In this document: positions 55,336 through 64,000 of the stretch, piece by piece | How the letters are laid out: each line of letters opens with the position of its first letter | Position numbering within the stretch: position 1 is the stretch's first letter | Assembly (NCBI GenBank): GCA_018292915.2 | Contig: JACVVK020000321.1 | Location: 461,001 to 525,000, forward strand | Reading direction: 5' to 3' | From: Batillaria attramentaria | Taxonomy: Eukaryota; Mollusca; Gastropoda; Batillariidae | Length of the DNA: 64,000 bases | Notes under the pieces: model-generated | The model's input: the letters and a program-made list of their open reading frames with translations, nothing else | Database searches by the model: none | Told to the model about the DNA's origin: nothing | Made by a program: the position numbers and the translations under genes

Positions 55336-58300
55336 CTCTCTCTCTCTCTCGGAATGGAAACAACTGACCGGGCTGTCACACCAATCTTGTTTTTGGAAGA
55401 GAGACGTCAAGTTGTATTCTTTGAAATATATGACGTTTTTGCTCACTGGGATGACGCATAATACATATGGCGTAATAACTTTGATACAGTTCTTGCAATG
55501 AAAGCAGGCCCATGAAAATTGAAGTGTTGCTGCTGCGTGCGCAGTGTAAAGATCGAATTAATACCGACCCAATATGTTTAACAGACAAGTCTGCGCGGCG
55601 AACGTTTTCTAACTATGTGTTATGTCAGACATACACACGCGCGCGCGCACACACTCACACGCACGCACGCACGCGCACACGCACACACACACAGAGAGAC
55701 TCGCGCGAGCCGCGTTTGTGCTCCATTGAGACCTATGTGGTGTCCTCTCACTCTACTATGCTATTGAGTGAGAGTCAGTGGGAAAAACAAAGCACACTAC
55801 ATCAATGAAACTCCCGCTTTCCCCGTCTACACATAGAGAACGTCCAAAAAGTGGCGACACATCCCCAAGAAATGCCAGTATCACGTCAATCAAACATGAC
55901 GTCGGAAAAATGACGCTGATACTGCCTTTTGCGTCAGTGCGCGCGTGCCTTTTCTGCGATGGATCTGACCTGTTCAGTACGTAAGCAGCCCTGCACAGCG
56001 TTCTGGGTTCTTCTTCTTTCATGAATTTGTTCTCCGTGCATATTCTGTTCATAAAGTATTGGAGTTGTATTCTGTTATATCCCGTGTCTTCTCTGCGATT
56101 GCACGAAGATGGCGACATAGTAGAAATAAAATACACCACGTCTCAAAACAGAGGAATTCGGAAAGAAAGTGGCGAGACACCCCCAAGAAAAAACAGCATC
56201 ACGTCAATCAAACATGACGCACTTACTTTACGTCAGTGCGCGTGCGTCTCTTCTTCGATGTTTGTGAGGCGTGTGGCTTGTAGAGGAAATGTGCTGTGAG
56301 TACAAATTTTCGAGTCAACTGACGATAACGGCTGCAGTGAATTTTTCTAATTTTTTTGTATATTTTTTATGGCACCCCAGGTTCATTATCTATGTATAGT
56401 AGGAGCGATTTTGAGATCTAAAGTGTGTTCACCAGCACTTTCATCAGGTACGGCTTACGCCAAAAGTATAAAAGCGACAACCTCCAAAATTCACTTAGTT
56501 GAGAGTCCGTATTCATGCTATCTATGTCCAAAAAATGGAGTGGTTTAGGTAAATATTACGCCTTTAAACGCCAGAAAGCCACTTTTTCTGAAAAGGGCGA
56601 TAACTCGCAAATCATGTGTGCAATCGTACCTGGATCGGGCCTTCTATTCAACAATCTTGATTCATTTAGAAACCCCAAATTTGAAATCGATCGGTTCAGT
56701 ATTTTCGGAGAAATAGGCATCTGAACTGGGTTCACATGCAATGTCAACTCAGGCTTGGTTTACATGAAAACTATAAGAGCGACCATTTTCTAGTAGTGAC
56801 TCTGTTCAGAGTCCGTATTCAAGCTATCTACTGCCAAAAAATTGAGTGATTTAAATAAATATTACGCCTGTACACGAAAGACAACCAACTTGTCTCAAAA
56901 GGGCGATAACTCCCAAATCACTTAAGCAATCATCACACGCTTGAATCGTCTAATGTAACATTTTGATATATTTGGATACCCCAAATTTGAAGCCATTCGG
57001 TTGAGTATTTTCGAAGAAACGGGCCTGGACACAATTCACACACACACAGCCGCACACACGCACACACATCCGCACAGACGGCACTCACTGAGGAGGAGAA
57101 GTGCGTTCGGAACACCATACGCGTCAGCATCGATGACGCAAGTTTTCTTACGTCATTGTCAGAGTTACACTTGCAAAATCGTCTCTGCGGGAGATCGGCA
57201 GTGACGTGCGTTTGTACCACAGATGCTTGCCTATGAACGTGGAAATTTTAGCCCGTCCTATTATGTTGTTTCCATTACTATGGAAACAACATAAAAAGGG
57301 CTAGCTTTTTCTTTGTTCAGTGTTCCGTCTTTGATATCTCCATTAGGTTATGGAAAATGACGTTAAACGCCCAACAAATACAGATAATAGTGAACAGACA
57401 GACAAACAAACAAACAAACACTGAAACAACGCAGGTAATCCCAGCCCCCGCAGTAAAATAACATTATTTACAAGTCTTTGCGACTTTGCTATGGGAACAG
57501 TTTCGTTTGTGAATGATTCAACACAGACTCCATCTTCTCCGTAGCTTGAAATAAACAAATTGAACAGTCAGACATACACACATTCGGAGATGCCGATATT
57601 AACCTTTCGTAGAATCAGTACAACTAAGACTGATTGTCGTCTCAGTTTTGCTGAATGCTTTGCGTGGCATTCGGCATAATTCATTCATGTAAGACTTGAA
57701 TTTAGAATGTAATGTTAGAATCTAAAGTGTAGAATTGGAACGTTTAACAGCGTTGAAAGTACTTTTGATCCCAAACACTATTCCACTGCAGATTGCATAT
57801 AATCCTTATGTATGTTACCGTTTAAACCTGCTGAAGTTGTCAGTGAATGAGAAAGCAAGAAAAACCCTCTGAGTCATTTCATGCTCCCCCCCCCCCCCCC
57901 CAAAAAAAAAAAAAAAAAAAAAACCAAAAAAAAAACCCCCAACAACAACAACAACAACAAAAAACACCCCCCCCCCCAAAAAAAAACAAAACAAAAAACA
58001 AACCCAAACAACAACAACAACAACAACAACAAAGACAAACAAACAACAAAAAAAACCCCAAAACACCACCACCACGAACAACAACAAAACAACAACAACA
58101 ACAAAAAAGAAGAAAAAGAAAAAAAGCACACATGTTTCAAAAAGCACGAAACGTCACTTTTTTTTCTTTCAAAAGTATGACTGGCAAAAAGCACGAATCG
58201 TTACTATTTTTTCAAAAGTATGACTGGCAAAAAGCACGATTCGTTACTATTTTTTTCTCTCAAAAGTATGACTGGCAAAAAGCACGAATCGTTACTATTT

Positions 58301-58715
58301 TTTTTTCAAAAGTATGACTGGCAAAAAGCACGAATCGTTACTATTTTTTTTCAAAAGTATGACTGGCAAAAAGCACGAATCGTTACTATTTTTTCAAAAG
58401 TATGACTGGCAAAAAGCACGAATCGTTACTATTTTTTTTTCTTTCAAAAGTATGACTGGCAAAAAGCACGAAGCGTTACTACTGTACTGAGATTCGCCAC
58501 TATTATACAAGCTCTCGACACAAGTCTCATACTCCGTAATGAGATTAGATCAAGAATTTTCAATTTAGCACACTTTCAGGCACCACGCTCCAGTGGATAG
58601 ACGTGCTTTTCCGTTTCCGTCTGCAGTCCTCTCCATTGTGGACCAGAAATCATGGTCCTCTGAAAGCCTGGCGTATCTAAGCTGCCGCATTCAAAAGTTT
58701 TCTGAAGCTGGATGC

Positions 58716-58786
<71 letters not shown>

Positions 58787-58872
58787 CAAGAAAACTTTAT
58801 TTTTCAACGGTAGAGGTAGTTAACGTGAAACAGTCAATTTTCATACCTGCCGTTGCTATTTCTAGTAGTATC

Positions 58873-58966
<94 letters not shown>

Positions 58967-60691
58967 ATTTAGGAGCTTAAACTAAAGTTCTTTTCCACCA
59001 CGTGTGTTTGGCGTCAAGGAGAATAAGGCCACTACACTGAATTATTTAGTCCCAGCGGGGGTTCGAACGCACGACCCGCGCATTGAAAGTCGGCTACCCT
59101 ATCACAGCTCCCGCTTGAGGAGAATACAGGACTAAGGCCGATCCTAGCTTGACTAAGCTGACACTTAAAAGATTACCGTAAAGTTCGGACTATAAGCCGC
59201 GACTTTTTCCTCCTGGTTTAAACCCTGCGGCTTAAACAACGATGCGGTTTATTTGCGGATTTTTCCGATTCAAGGAGCATAACACCCTTGTCTATTTTTA
59301 GCTTCCTTGTCACTCACTACATCGTGTTTACCGATAACATTCATGAAATGTGGGTTTCTACTATATTGAATGGTCACTGATAATGTTATAAAAGAAATGC
59401 TTTCAGATCTGTGACAATACGATGCTGCACGGAAAAGCTGCAACGATATTTCATTGATAATCCTTGACGTATAAGTCTGTACATAGTACATGTAATGTAG
59501 TTGTGTAGACCTATATCTGCGGCTTATAAACCAGTGTGACTTATTTGTGAAAAAATCCTCTTTTTTTTAAGATTTAGAGGGTGCGACTTATATAAACTGA
59601 GGTGCGCTCAATAGACCGAACTTTACGGTAGTACGATATGCATAAACGGAGACTAAGGTAAGTGTACGACTATGACAGGGGCTAAACTGTAATAATACAC
59701 GCTGATGATAGTCCCGGCGGAGTAAGTCTGAGACTATAGAGCTAAGTCTCAAACTAGTGTAGTCTCTGTCCATGCACCAGGCCCCAGGATTCAAAATCTA
59801 GGATCGGAAACGAACCGGAGCATGGTTTGATTTAAAAACTTGATTAAAAAAAAAATCCAAATAAATTTAATAAAATAATGAACCGAGCGAAGTATAGTCA
59901 GGCCTGTCCATAACGTTTTCGGAAGTGATTCCGAGTCAAATCGATGTGAAGTTTGTAAATACTAACCGAAAGATAGGGGGAAAAGAACGCTTGGTTTCCA
60001 TTTATCATGGTCTTTTCAATCGAGCCATTGCAAAGTGCTTAATTCTGGTGCCAAGTGGCATTTCGAATCAATGTCTAAGAACTCACATTTTGAACATAGC
60101 GTTGGTTAATGTTTGTTTTGTTTTGCTGTTGCTGATGTCGTTTACCACATACCACCAGCCGTCCGATGCTTCTTGAAACAGACGTGGCAAAGTGAAATAC
60201 GTGGCAAATTGAAATACGTGGCGAAGTGAAATACAGCCTTCTTAGTTTGCCACAGTTATTCCACCAACCAAGAAACCAACCAGCGGCGGAGACTGAAACA
60301 CACTAGCTCGTCCCTGTCACGAATGAACTTTAACACGTAACAGACTAATGTAAACTGTGAACATGATTTATAGGGCACGGGCATTTCAGACATCACCACC
60401 GCCCTGACCACCACAGCATTCATCATCATCATCAGACTATCGCAATACATCGAGCAGGGTGATATACTTGGTCTATGTCGGCAGACGGCCAGGTGTCCAG
60501 ATAGCGCGAGCGGTAGAACTTGGGGCACCCCGTCTCGGTGCTGGAGAAGCAGTCGGGGGACAGACTGTGCAGGCTGTCGTCGCCGTCGTCGTGACGGCCG
60601 TTGTCGGACCAGGTGGCCATCATGCGGCCCGTTGTAGTGTCGTCGATGCCCTTCTGGGCGCGGAACACCAGGATCCAGTCCCCGTCCCGTA
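52513..60691 (-). CDS. Secreted mollusc-type domain protein, 3' four exons (5' end unknown)
   Basis: A partial model; the function is unknown to me. Exons in transcript order are 60691-60468, 54663-54506, 53273-53053 and 52559-52513, with stop TGA at 52515-52513. Phases agree at every junction (1, 0, 2, 1). Conserved blocks are DGDWILVFRAQKG, then a Cys-flanked region with YRSRYLDTWPSADIDQ. Next come VRLSLYTGGE, VFNGTGSTREDWFSASRLL, CRRFYIS, MYGWLIVLGKPGNACPID and QFLYANG, and the end KADVMAIFIKLK. I have seen this block order as a repeated extracellular domain in gastropod and bivalve predicted proteins. The four cysteines in pairs suggest disulphides, hence an extracellular role (inference). 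Upstream exons with a signal peptide were not found. Introns hold SINEs, LINE ends, arrays and a MITE. Confidence 0.7.
52629..52721 (+). repeat. (GT)n microsatellite
   Basis: About 46 GT units in the last intron of the secreted-protein gene. Confidence 0.9.
53281..53930 (-). mobile_element. L2-like LINE 3' portion in secreted-gene intron
   Basis: The minus strand encodes LDYCNSALAGLPADQLGRLQ, RVQNSATRLVFGKRKREHAT and LRELHWLPVHFRLQYKI. These are hallmark words of L2/CR1/Rex-type reverse-transcriptase C-termini. The frame continues with SERLFKIPMP and a frameshifted end. The tail has ATTGAATGAG, GCGCCC and an (ATT)n at 53281-53302. It ends 8 bp from exon 3 of the secreted gene. Confidence 0.75.
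53934..54030 (-). mobile_element. Tail of another L2-like LINE or SINE
   Basis: An AATAATAATAG run is followed by GACGTCTATCCTTAGGGAAA and CCAAAGCGCC. The layout equals other (ATT)n-tailed 3' ends in the window, in reverse. Confidence 0.5.
54695..54892 (+). mobile_element. SINE family 1, copy 2, with 12-bp target duplication
   Basis: The body is 54707-54880, flanked by TCATGTACAACA at 54695-54706 and 54881-54892. The head GAGCCGGGGTGGTCGAATGG has intact A and B boxes, and the tail is CACCC-rich. It inserted about 32 bp upstream (in transcript sense) of secreted-gene exon 2. Confidence 0.9.
54981..55178 (-). mobile_element. SINE family 1, copy 3, with 10-bp target duplication
   Basis: The body is 54991-55168 on the minus strand, flanked by AAAGAAACAC at 54981-54990 and 55169-55178. 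It inserted beside another tRNA-B-box-like remnant (GTAAGTTCGAACCCCGGC at 54950). Confidence 0.85.
55293..55350 (+). repeat. (CA)n(CT)n microsatellite
   Basis: About 20 CA units then nine CT units. Confidence 0.9.
55846..56275 (+). repeat. Direct repeat pair around CRE-like motifs
   Basis: Two segments about 320 bp apart (55846-55975 and 56165-56275) share GTGGCGA-ACA-CCCCAAGAAA, ATCACGTCAATCAAACATGACG and CGTCAGTGCGCG. TGACGTC-type motifs recur. Confidence 0.65.
56464..57035 (+). repeat. Two tandem units of about 303 bp
   Basis: Units start near 56464 and 56767. Shared words are AGAGTCCGTATTCA, AAATATTACGCCT, AAAAGGGCGATAACTC, ACCCCAAATTTGAA and AGTATTTTCG. There is no coding potential across both units. 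Confidence 0.75.
57319..57375 (+). mobile_element. SINE family 1, 3' fragment
   Basis: CCGTCTTTGATATC, TATGGAAAATGACGTTAAACG and CCCA correspond to the last part of the full SINE copies. The head is absent. Confidence 0.5.
57885..58125 (+). repeat. C-run, A-run and (AAC)n low-complexity block
   Basis: Poly-C and poly-A runs then (AAC)n interspersed with C-runs. Long open frames here on either strand are compositional artefacts. Confidence 0.85.
58136..58482 (+). repeat. Minisatellite, about 50-bp unit, roughly seven copies
   Basis: The unit TATGACTGGCAAAAAGCACG followed by AATCGTTACTATT, a variable T-run and CAAAAG is repeated with length changes mainly in the T-run. Copies drift by single bases. 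Confidence 0.9.
58717..58784 (+). repeat. (GA)n microsatellite
   Basis: About 33 GA units. Confidence 0.9.
58873..58964 (+). repeat. (GA)n microsatellite
   Basis: About 46 GA units, 90 bp from the previous one. Confidence 0.9.
58982..59113 (-). mobile_element. Old, degenerate SINE family 1 copy
   Basis: CTTTTCCACCACGTG, CCCAGCGGGGGTTCGAACGC and ACGACCCGCGCATTGAAAGT match the reverse strand of the young copies with many changes. Confidence 0.6.
59174..59630. mobile_element. 457-bp MITE with TA-type ends
   Basis: Perfect 15-bp inverted ends are TACCGTAAAGTTCGG (59174) and CCGAACTTTACGGTA (ending 59630). Subterminal repeats ATAAGCCGC, TGCGGCTTATAAACC and GTGCGACTTATA recur in both orientations. 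If the terminal TA is the target duplication, Tc1/mariner-type insertion is likely. There is no transposase frame. Confidence 0.75.
60178..60236 (+). repeat. Three short tandem units
   Basis: ACGTGGCAAAGTGAAATACG-like units of about 18-20 bp are repeated three times. Confidence 0.6.
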
Positions 60692-60699
60692 CTGGCGGC

Positions 60700-61020
60700 A
60701 TTAAAATCATCATCGTCATCATCGTCGCCATCATCATCATCATCGTCGTCGTCATCGTCGTCGTCATCATCATCATCATCGTCGTCGTCGTCGTCGTCAC
60801 CACCAACGTCGTCGTCAATATAGTCGTCGTCATCGTTATCATCATCGTTATTATCATCATCATCGTCGTCGTCGTCACCACCACCACCAACGTCGTCGTC
60901 GTCAATATAGTCGTCGTCATCGTTATCATCATCGTTATTATCGTCATAATCACCGCCGTCGTTATCATCATTGCCGTAATCACCGTTGTCAAAATCACTA
61001 AAGACGTCACCGTCAACGCA
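60700..61020 (-). repeat. (GAT/GAC)n block with Asp-rich open frame
   Basis: A trinucleotide-rich block directly upstream (in transcript sense) of the first recognised exon of the secreted gene. One minus-strand frame stays open and is almost all Asp, Asn and Gly, with two NDDDDYIDDD-type repeats. It is out of frame with the next exon without splicing. It could be intron or an acidic coding segment. Confidence 0.55.
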
Positions 61021-62219
61021 CTCTTTGTAGGCAACATCACCACTTCACTTTGGTTTCATCGACCATTGACTCAAAAACATCACGGAAAGGCTCCCGGAAG
61101 TTCTTTCTACAATGGTTATTGATTGACAGCCCTGTCACTGAGTCTGCCTCAGTCAAAAACGGCAAACGAGAGCCCTCAGTACAGCCTAGACTATTTACAC
61201 AAAACAAGACAAAAAGACACAGACAAACTAAACCAAAACCATGCCGAACAACAGAAGCCAAACCAGAGCAGACCAAACAAAACTAAATTAAAACGCTTCC
61301 TTAATACACTAATCCATTCAACACAAAAAATCACCACGCGGACTTTGACAGCACCGTGGTAGAATTGAGAACAGTTAATCAGGGCTATGCTTTCAACCAA
61401 ACACAAAGCATCCACAGGCACAAAAAAAATCTCCTTGAATCGTGGGACAAAACGCATGCCCCGCGGCAGCGTGTGTAGGAAGCCTTTTAGACCGTAGGTC
61501 CATACTGACAGGCAAGTCAAAATTCTGTTGTAACGGCAGACATCGATTTTGTTTTTAGAATTCGCTCATAATGTTGGCAAAATGCGCAACCACAGTTGTC
61601 GGCAAAAAAAAAACAACAACAACAAAAAAAACCCAAACACCCCGAAACACTTAACAAAGGCCTCGGTAAATGTATGCCAGCAATCAAAAGAGGCTTGCCG
61701 GAGGCTCCTGTGAACCGTTACTTTTAACTGAATAACAGCAAAGCCGCCCAACGAAAGAGATTCAACATCGGACCAGCTGCTCTCTCTGCTGCGAAGCGCC
61801 GATGGCAATGGCCCCAGCACAGCAGACAAATAGTCCGGGTGATTAACGAGGCCTTATGTGTAAAATCACAAAAGCACCAATTATTTTTCCTGGCGATTCT
61901 TTGGCACATTTTTATGAAATTTATCCGTGGCCCCCCGCAGATTTAAGCTGAGGGTCCGTGTCACGTGGCATTTTGTCCAACTGCAGGACGCGTAACTGAC
62001 AGTAAGCACTACAAACACTTCACTGCGAACGTAATGCCTGAGCCTATATATTCCAGTCACATATACATGCATGTGTGGATCCAAAACGTCGCACAAGAAG
62101 CAGTTACAATGGGAAACATGTCAGACGAGAACAAATTCACAGATGACACGCTGGACAAAAGTTCCATACTTTGTACACGCTATCTATGTCTATCTTTACT
62201 GTAATTCTGTCAGTCCCGG
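61021..62219. other. No gene recognised
   Basis: It should contain the 5' exons or promoter of the - strand secreted gene, but nothing there can be assigned. A minus-strand open stretch at 61276-61037 has a hydrophobic N-terminal part but no family match. Confidence 0.3.
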
Positions 62220-62428
62220 CCGTGGCCCGGGAGGGTGGGGTGGGTGTTTGGGGGTTTAACGTCCTTTTCCACCAGATAGGGTGATATAAAAGACGGGGCA
62301 ACGATGAAAAAGCCAGCACAAATATTTGGCCCCAGCCGGGATCGAACTCACGACCCGAGCATTAGAAGTCCATTAGAAGTTCAGCGCTCTACCATTCGAC
62401 CACCCCGGCTCCCCCCGTGGCCCGGGAG
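62220..62428 (-). mobile_element. SINE family 1, copy 4, with 14-bp target duplication
   Basis: The body is 62234-62414 on the minus strand, flanked by CCGTGGCCCGGGAG at 62220-62233 and 62415-62428. It has an internal duplication of CATTAGAAGT at about 62362-62382. Confidence 0.85.
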
Positions 62429-62612
62429 CCGGGATAGCCGAATGGTAGAGCGTTGGACTTTCAATGCTCGGGTCGAGAGTTCGAATCAAGGCTGGGGCCA
62501 AATATTTACCCTGGCCTTTTTCTCGTTGCTCCGTCTTTGATTTCACCCGTACGCGGTGGAAAAAAGGACGTTAAACTCCCAAACACCCATCCGTCCACCC
62601 TGTCCGTTGCCC
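62424..62612 (+). mobile_element. SINE family 1, copy 5, head to head with copy 4
   Basis: The body runs from GAGCCGGGATAGCCGAATGG (about 62426) to the CACCC-rich tail near 62600. A probable target duplication is CCGTGGCCC (62415) / CCGTTGCCC (62604-62612). The left flank lies in the target duplication of copy 4, so copy 5 inserted later. Confidence 0.8.
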
Positions 62613-63443
62613 TCATCAAAAACTGTTAACCTGAAGTACGGGCACTTGAAAGTAAAACAACACGTATTTTATCACTAGTGAACAGTGCGATGATCTGGCA
62701 CTGAAATTATACATGGTGGTTTATGATGTAAGCAGTCAACAAACATCTTCAAAAGAAAGTTTTATCAATAGGAAAACTGTATTGAGACCGTAAGTATAGG
62801 CGCTCAAATATGCGTCATCACTACTGGGCGGCGTGACGAAATTATTCAACCAATTATCAAGCAGCTTCGCAGCTTCAAGAGAAAGTGTTTGTGTGTATGC
62901 GTGTGTTTTAACAGGACAAGTAAGTACTTATACATGTAGCAGTAAGCATGCATCATCGCCTATGTCAAGCTGACACTCAGCTAGTCACGGTTTCCCCTCT
63001 CCTGTAATCGAGGATGTGTATGGGTTAGCCCGAACTAACACTCAGCGTACTTCACACAAACTTCCGGAAACTGATAGATAGAACTGATGGCACAAACACC
63101 TGCTACTTCAGCAATTTTTATTACAATCTGATTCCACCCCACCCCCACCCCCTTTCCGTAGTTCTTTTATTCCTGCTTTTTCTTCAGTTATGATGGGATG
63201 ACATACTCTTTTGTCTCCCCTTTGTAGGCTATCATGGGTGGAATAGTGTCTTGCACTTGGTGTCTTTTGTCGTGTTGCAAGTGTTTCCTGAGTTTACTAC
63301 TCAGTTTCTTGACTCCTAAGTCAGGGTGATATGAGGTCACCGTGACCACTCTGTGGGGCTTTTTCTTTTCTTTCTTTTTTTTCTCTCATTTTTTTTTTTC
63401 AGTAAGTCGACCAGCCCGGGGTCTGCTTGTTTTGTTCTTTGTC
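62613..63443. other. Intergenic, nothing recognised
   Basis: Mixed-composition DNA with T-rich runs at 63360-63401. No coding or repeat family recognised. Confidence 0.3.
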
Positions 63444-63700
63444 CTTGACATGTGGAAGCCAGCATCCAGCACCACACGCCAAGCCCTGACATGGAACCCG
63501 CAGCGGAAAAGGAAGAGAGGCCGGCCTCGCAACAGCTGGAGGCGGGACACTGAGGCAGAGCTATGTAAGCAGGGGACCAACTGGACTGGAGTGGCAAGAA
63601 TAGCCCAGAACAGAGTGCGATGGCGAAGGGTTGTCGATGGCCTATGCTCCACGTGGAGCCAGGGGCCTAACTGAACTGACTGAACTAACTTGACATGTGG
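63444..63700 (+). mobile_element. 5'-truncated RTE-like LINE with 12-bp target duplication
   Basis: The body is 63456-63688 (233 bp), flanked by CTTGACATGTGG at 63444-63455 and 63689-63700. It encodes only the very C-terminus ([33 protein letters not shown]). It ends with an (AACTG)n tail after the stop. Confidence 0.9.
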
Positions 63701-64000
63701 CCTCTCTCCTTCTGTTTGGGGTGAACGATTGTGATTTGTTTCTCTAGTTCTTTCTTGTTTGTACGGCAGTAACGAATCGTTTCCGGTTTGCTTTGATTTA
63801 AAAGTGTAAACACTGGTGGGGGAGGCGGAAAGATGTCAGCTCTAGGTACTGGAAGCTGTCAGTGTGTTTGCGGTATGTCCAGACGTCAAGTATTCCTTCC
63901 CTGTGGAATCGTTTCTTTGTTTTGTTTTTCTAAATACTTCCCGCAGCTAGAGTCCGTCGTCCGTGAATCTTCCTTGTCAGTTTATTTTCTCCCGATCTGT
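63701..64000. other. Window end, nothing recognised
   Basis: No coding or repeat signal beyond short T-rich stretches. Confidence 0.3.

Noticed and set aside
57815..58317. Long open frames in the poly-A/(AAC)n block and minisatellite
   Set aside because: Low-complexity composition and tandem repetition explain them. No protein family resemblance.
60432..61043. 203-codon minus-strand frame rich in Met and Thr leading into the secreted domain
   Set aside because: The Met/Thr part is translation of a GAT/GAC repeat in one of three phases. The conserved domain more likely begins at a splice acceptor (60693-60692).

Overview
This is eukaryotic DNA, most likely from a mollusc and probably a gastropod. 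Genes are split by GT..AG introns, intergenic DNA is full of long (GT)n/(CA)n arrays and homopolymer C/G tracts, tRNA-derived SINEs and RTE- and L2-like LINEs are common, and one gene encodes a secreted domain I associate with molluscs. The species call is inference. Only gene models with recognisable protein sequence and matching exon phases are claimed.

Genes in order. (1) DCAF7 (WDR68), + strand, eight coding exons at 1141-4839. (2) MYG1 exonuclease, - strand, seven coding exons at 14890-8951. (3) A large C2H2 zinc-finger protein, + strand, eight exons at 16904-28769, arranged head to head with MYG1. (4) A secreted or ER-type protein with a thioredoxin-like region followed by a JmjC hydroxylase domain, + strand, four exons at 42124-47663. 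(5) A - strand gene of an extracellular, mollusc-type domain, with four exons spread over 60691-52513. No long open frame reveals it, and its 5' end is not identified. DCAF7 and MYG1 converge. MYG1 and the zinc-finger gene diverge from a region of about 2 kb. No operon-like or pathway link between the genes is evident.

Mobile DNA fills most of the rest. There is an intact RTE-like LINE (22981-26258) with a perfect 11-bp target duplication, nested in an older L2-like LINE, plus two truncated RTE relatives (40003-41020 and 63456-63688). L2-like 3' ends lie at 3277-3790, 26259-27093, 51336-51800 and 53281-54030. A roughly 170-bp tRNA-derived SINE has at least six recognisable copies with target duplications. 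A second SINE shares its 3' tail with the L2-like LINE.

DNA-transposon-like families are also abundant. A family with GGCTCACTTGTG inverted ends carries about 143-bp tandem units built on TGACCTTGA/TCAAGGTCA palindromes (10771-11869, 33115-34750, 45099-45951, 46786-47457). A CAGGGGCGCCGGAA-ended family includes one copy with a Myb/SANT-like frame (29420, 38446-39135, 48640-49122). A roughly 3.5-kb inverted-repeat-flanked element (34862-38338) holds a decayed cysteine-rich protein gene. Several MITEs are present, two of them flanked by or ending in TTAA.

The best candidates for undescribed biology are the palindrome-rich element family, the 34.9-38.3 kb element, the Trx-JmjC protein and the cryptic secreted gene.
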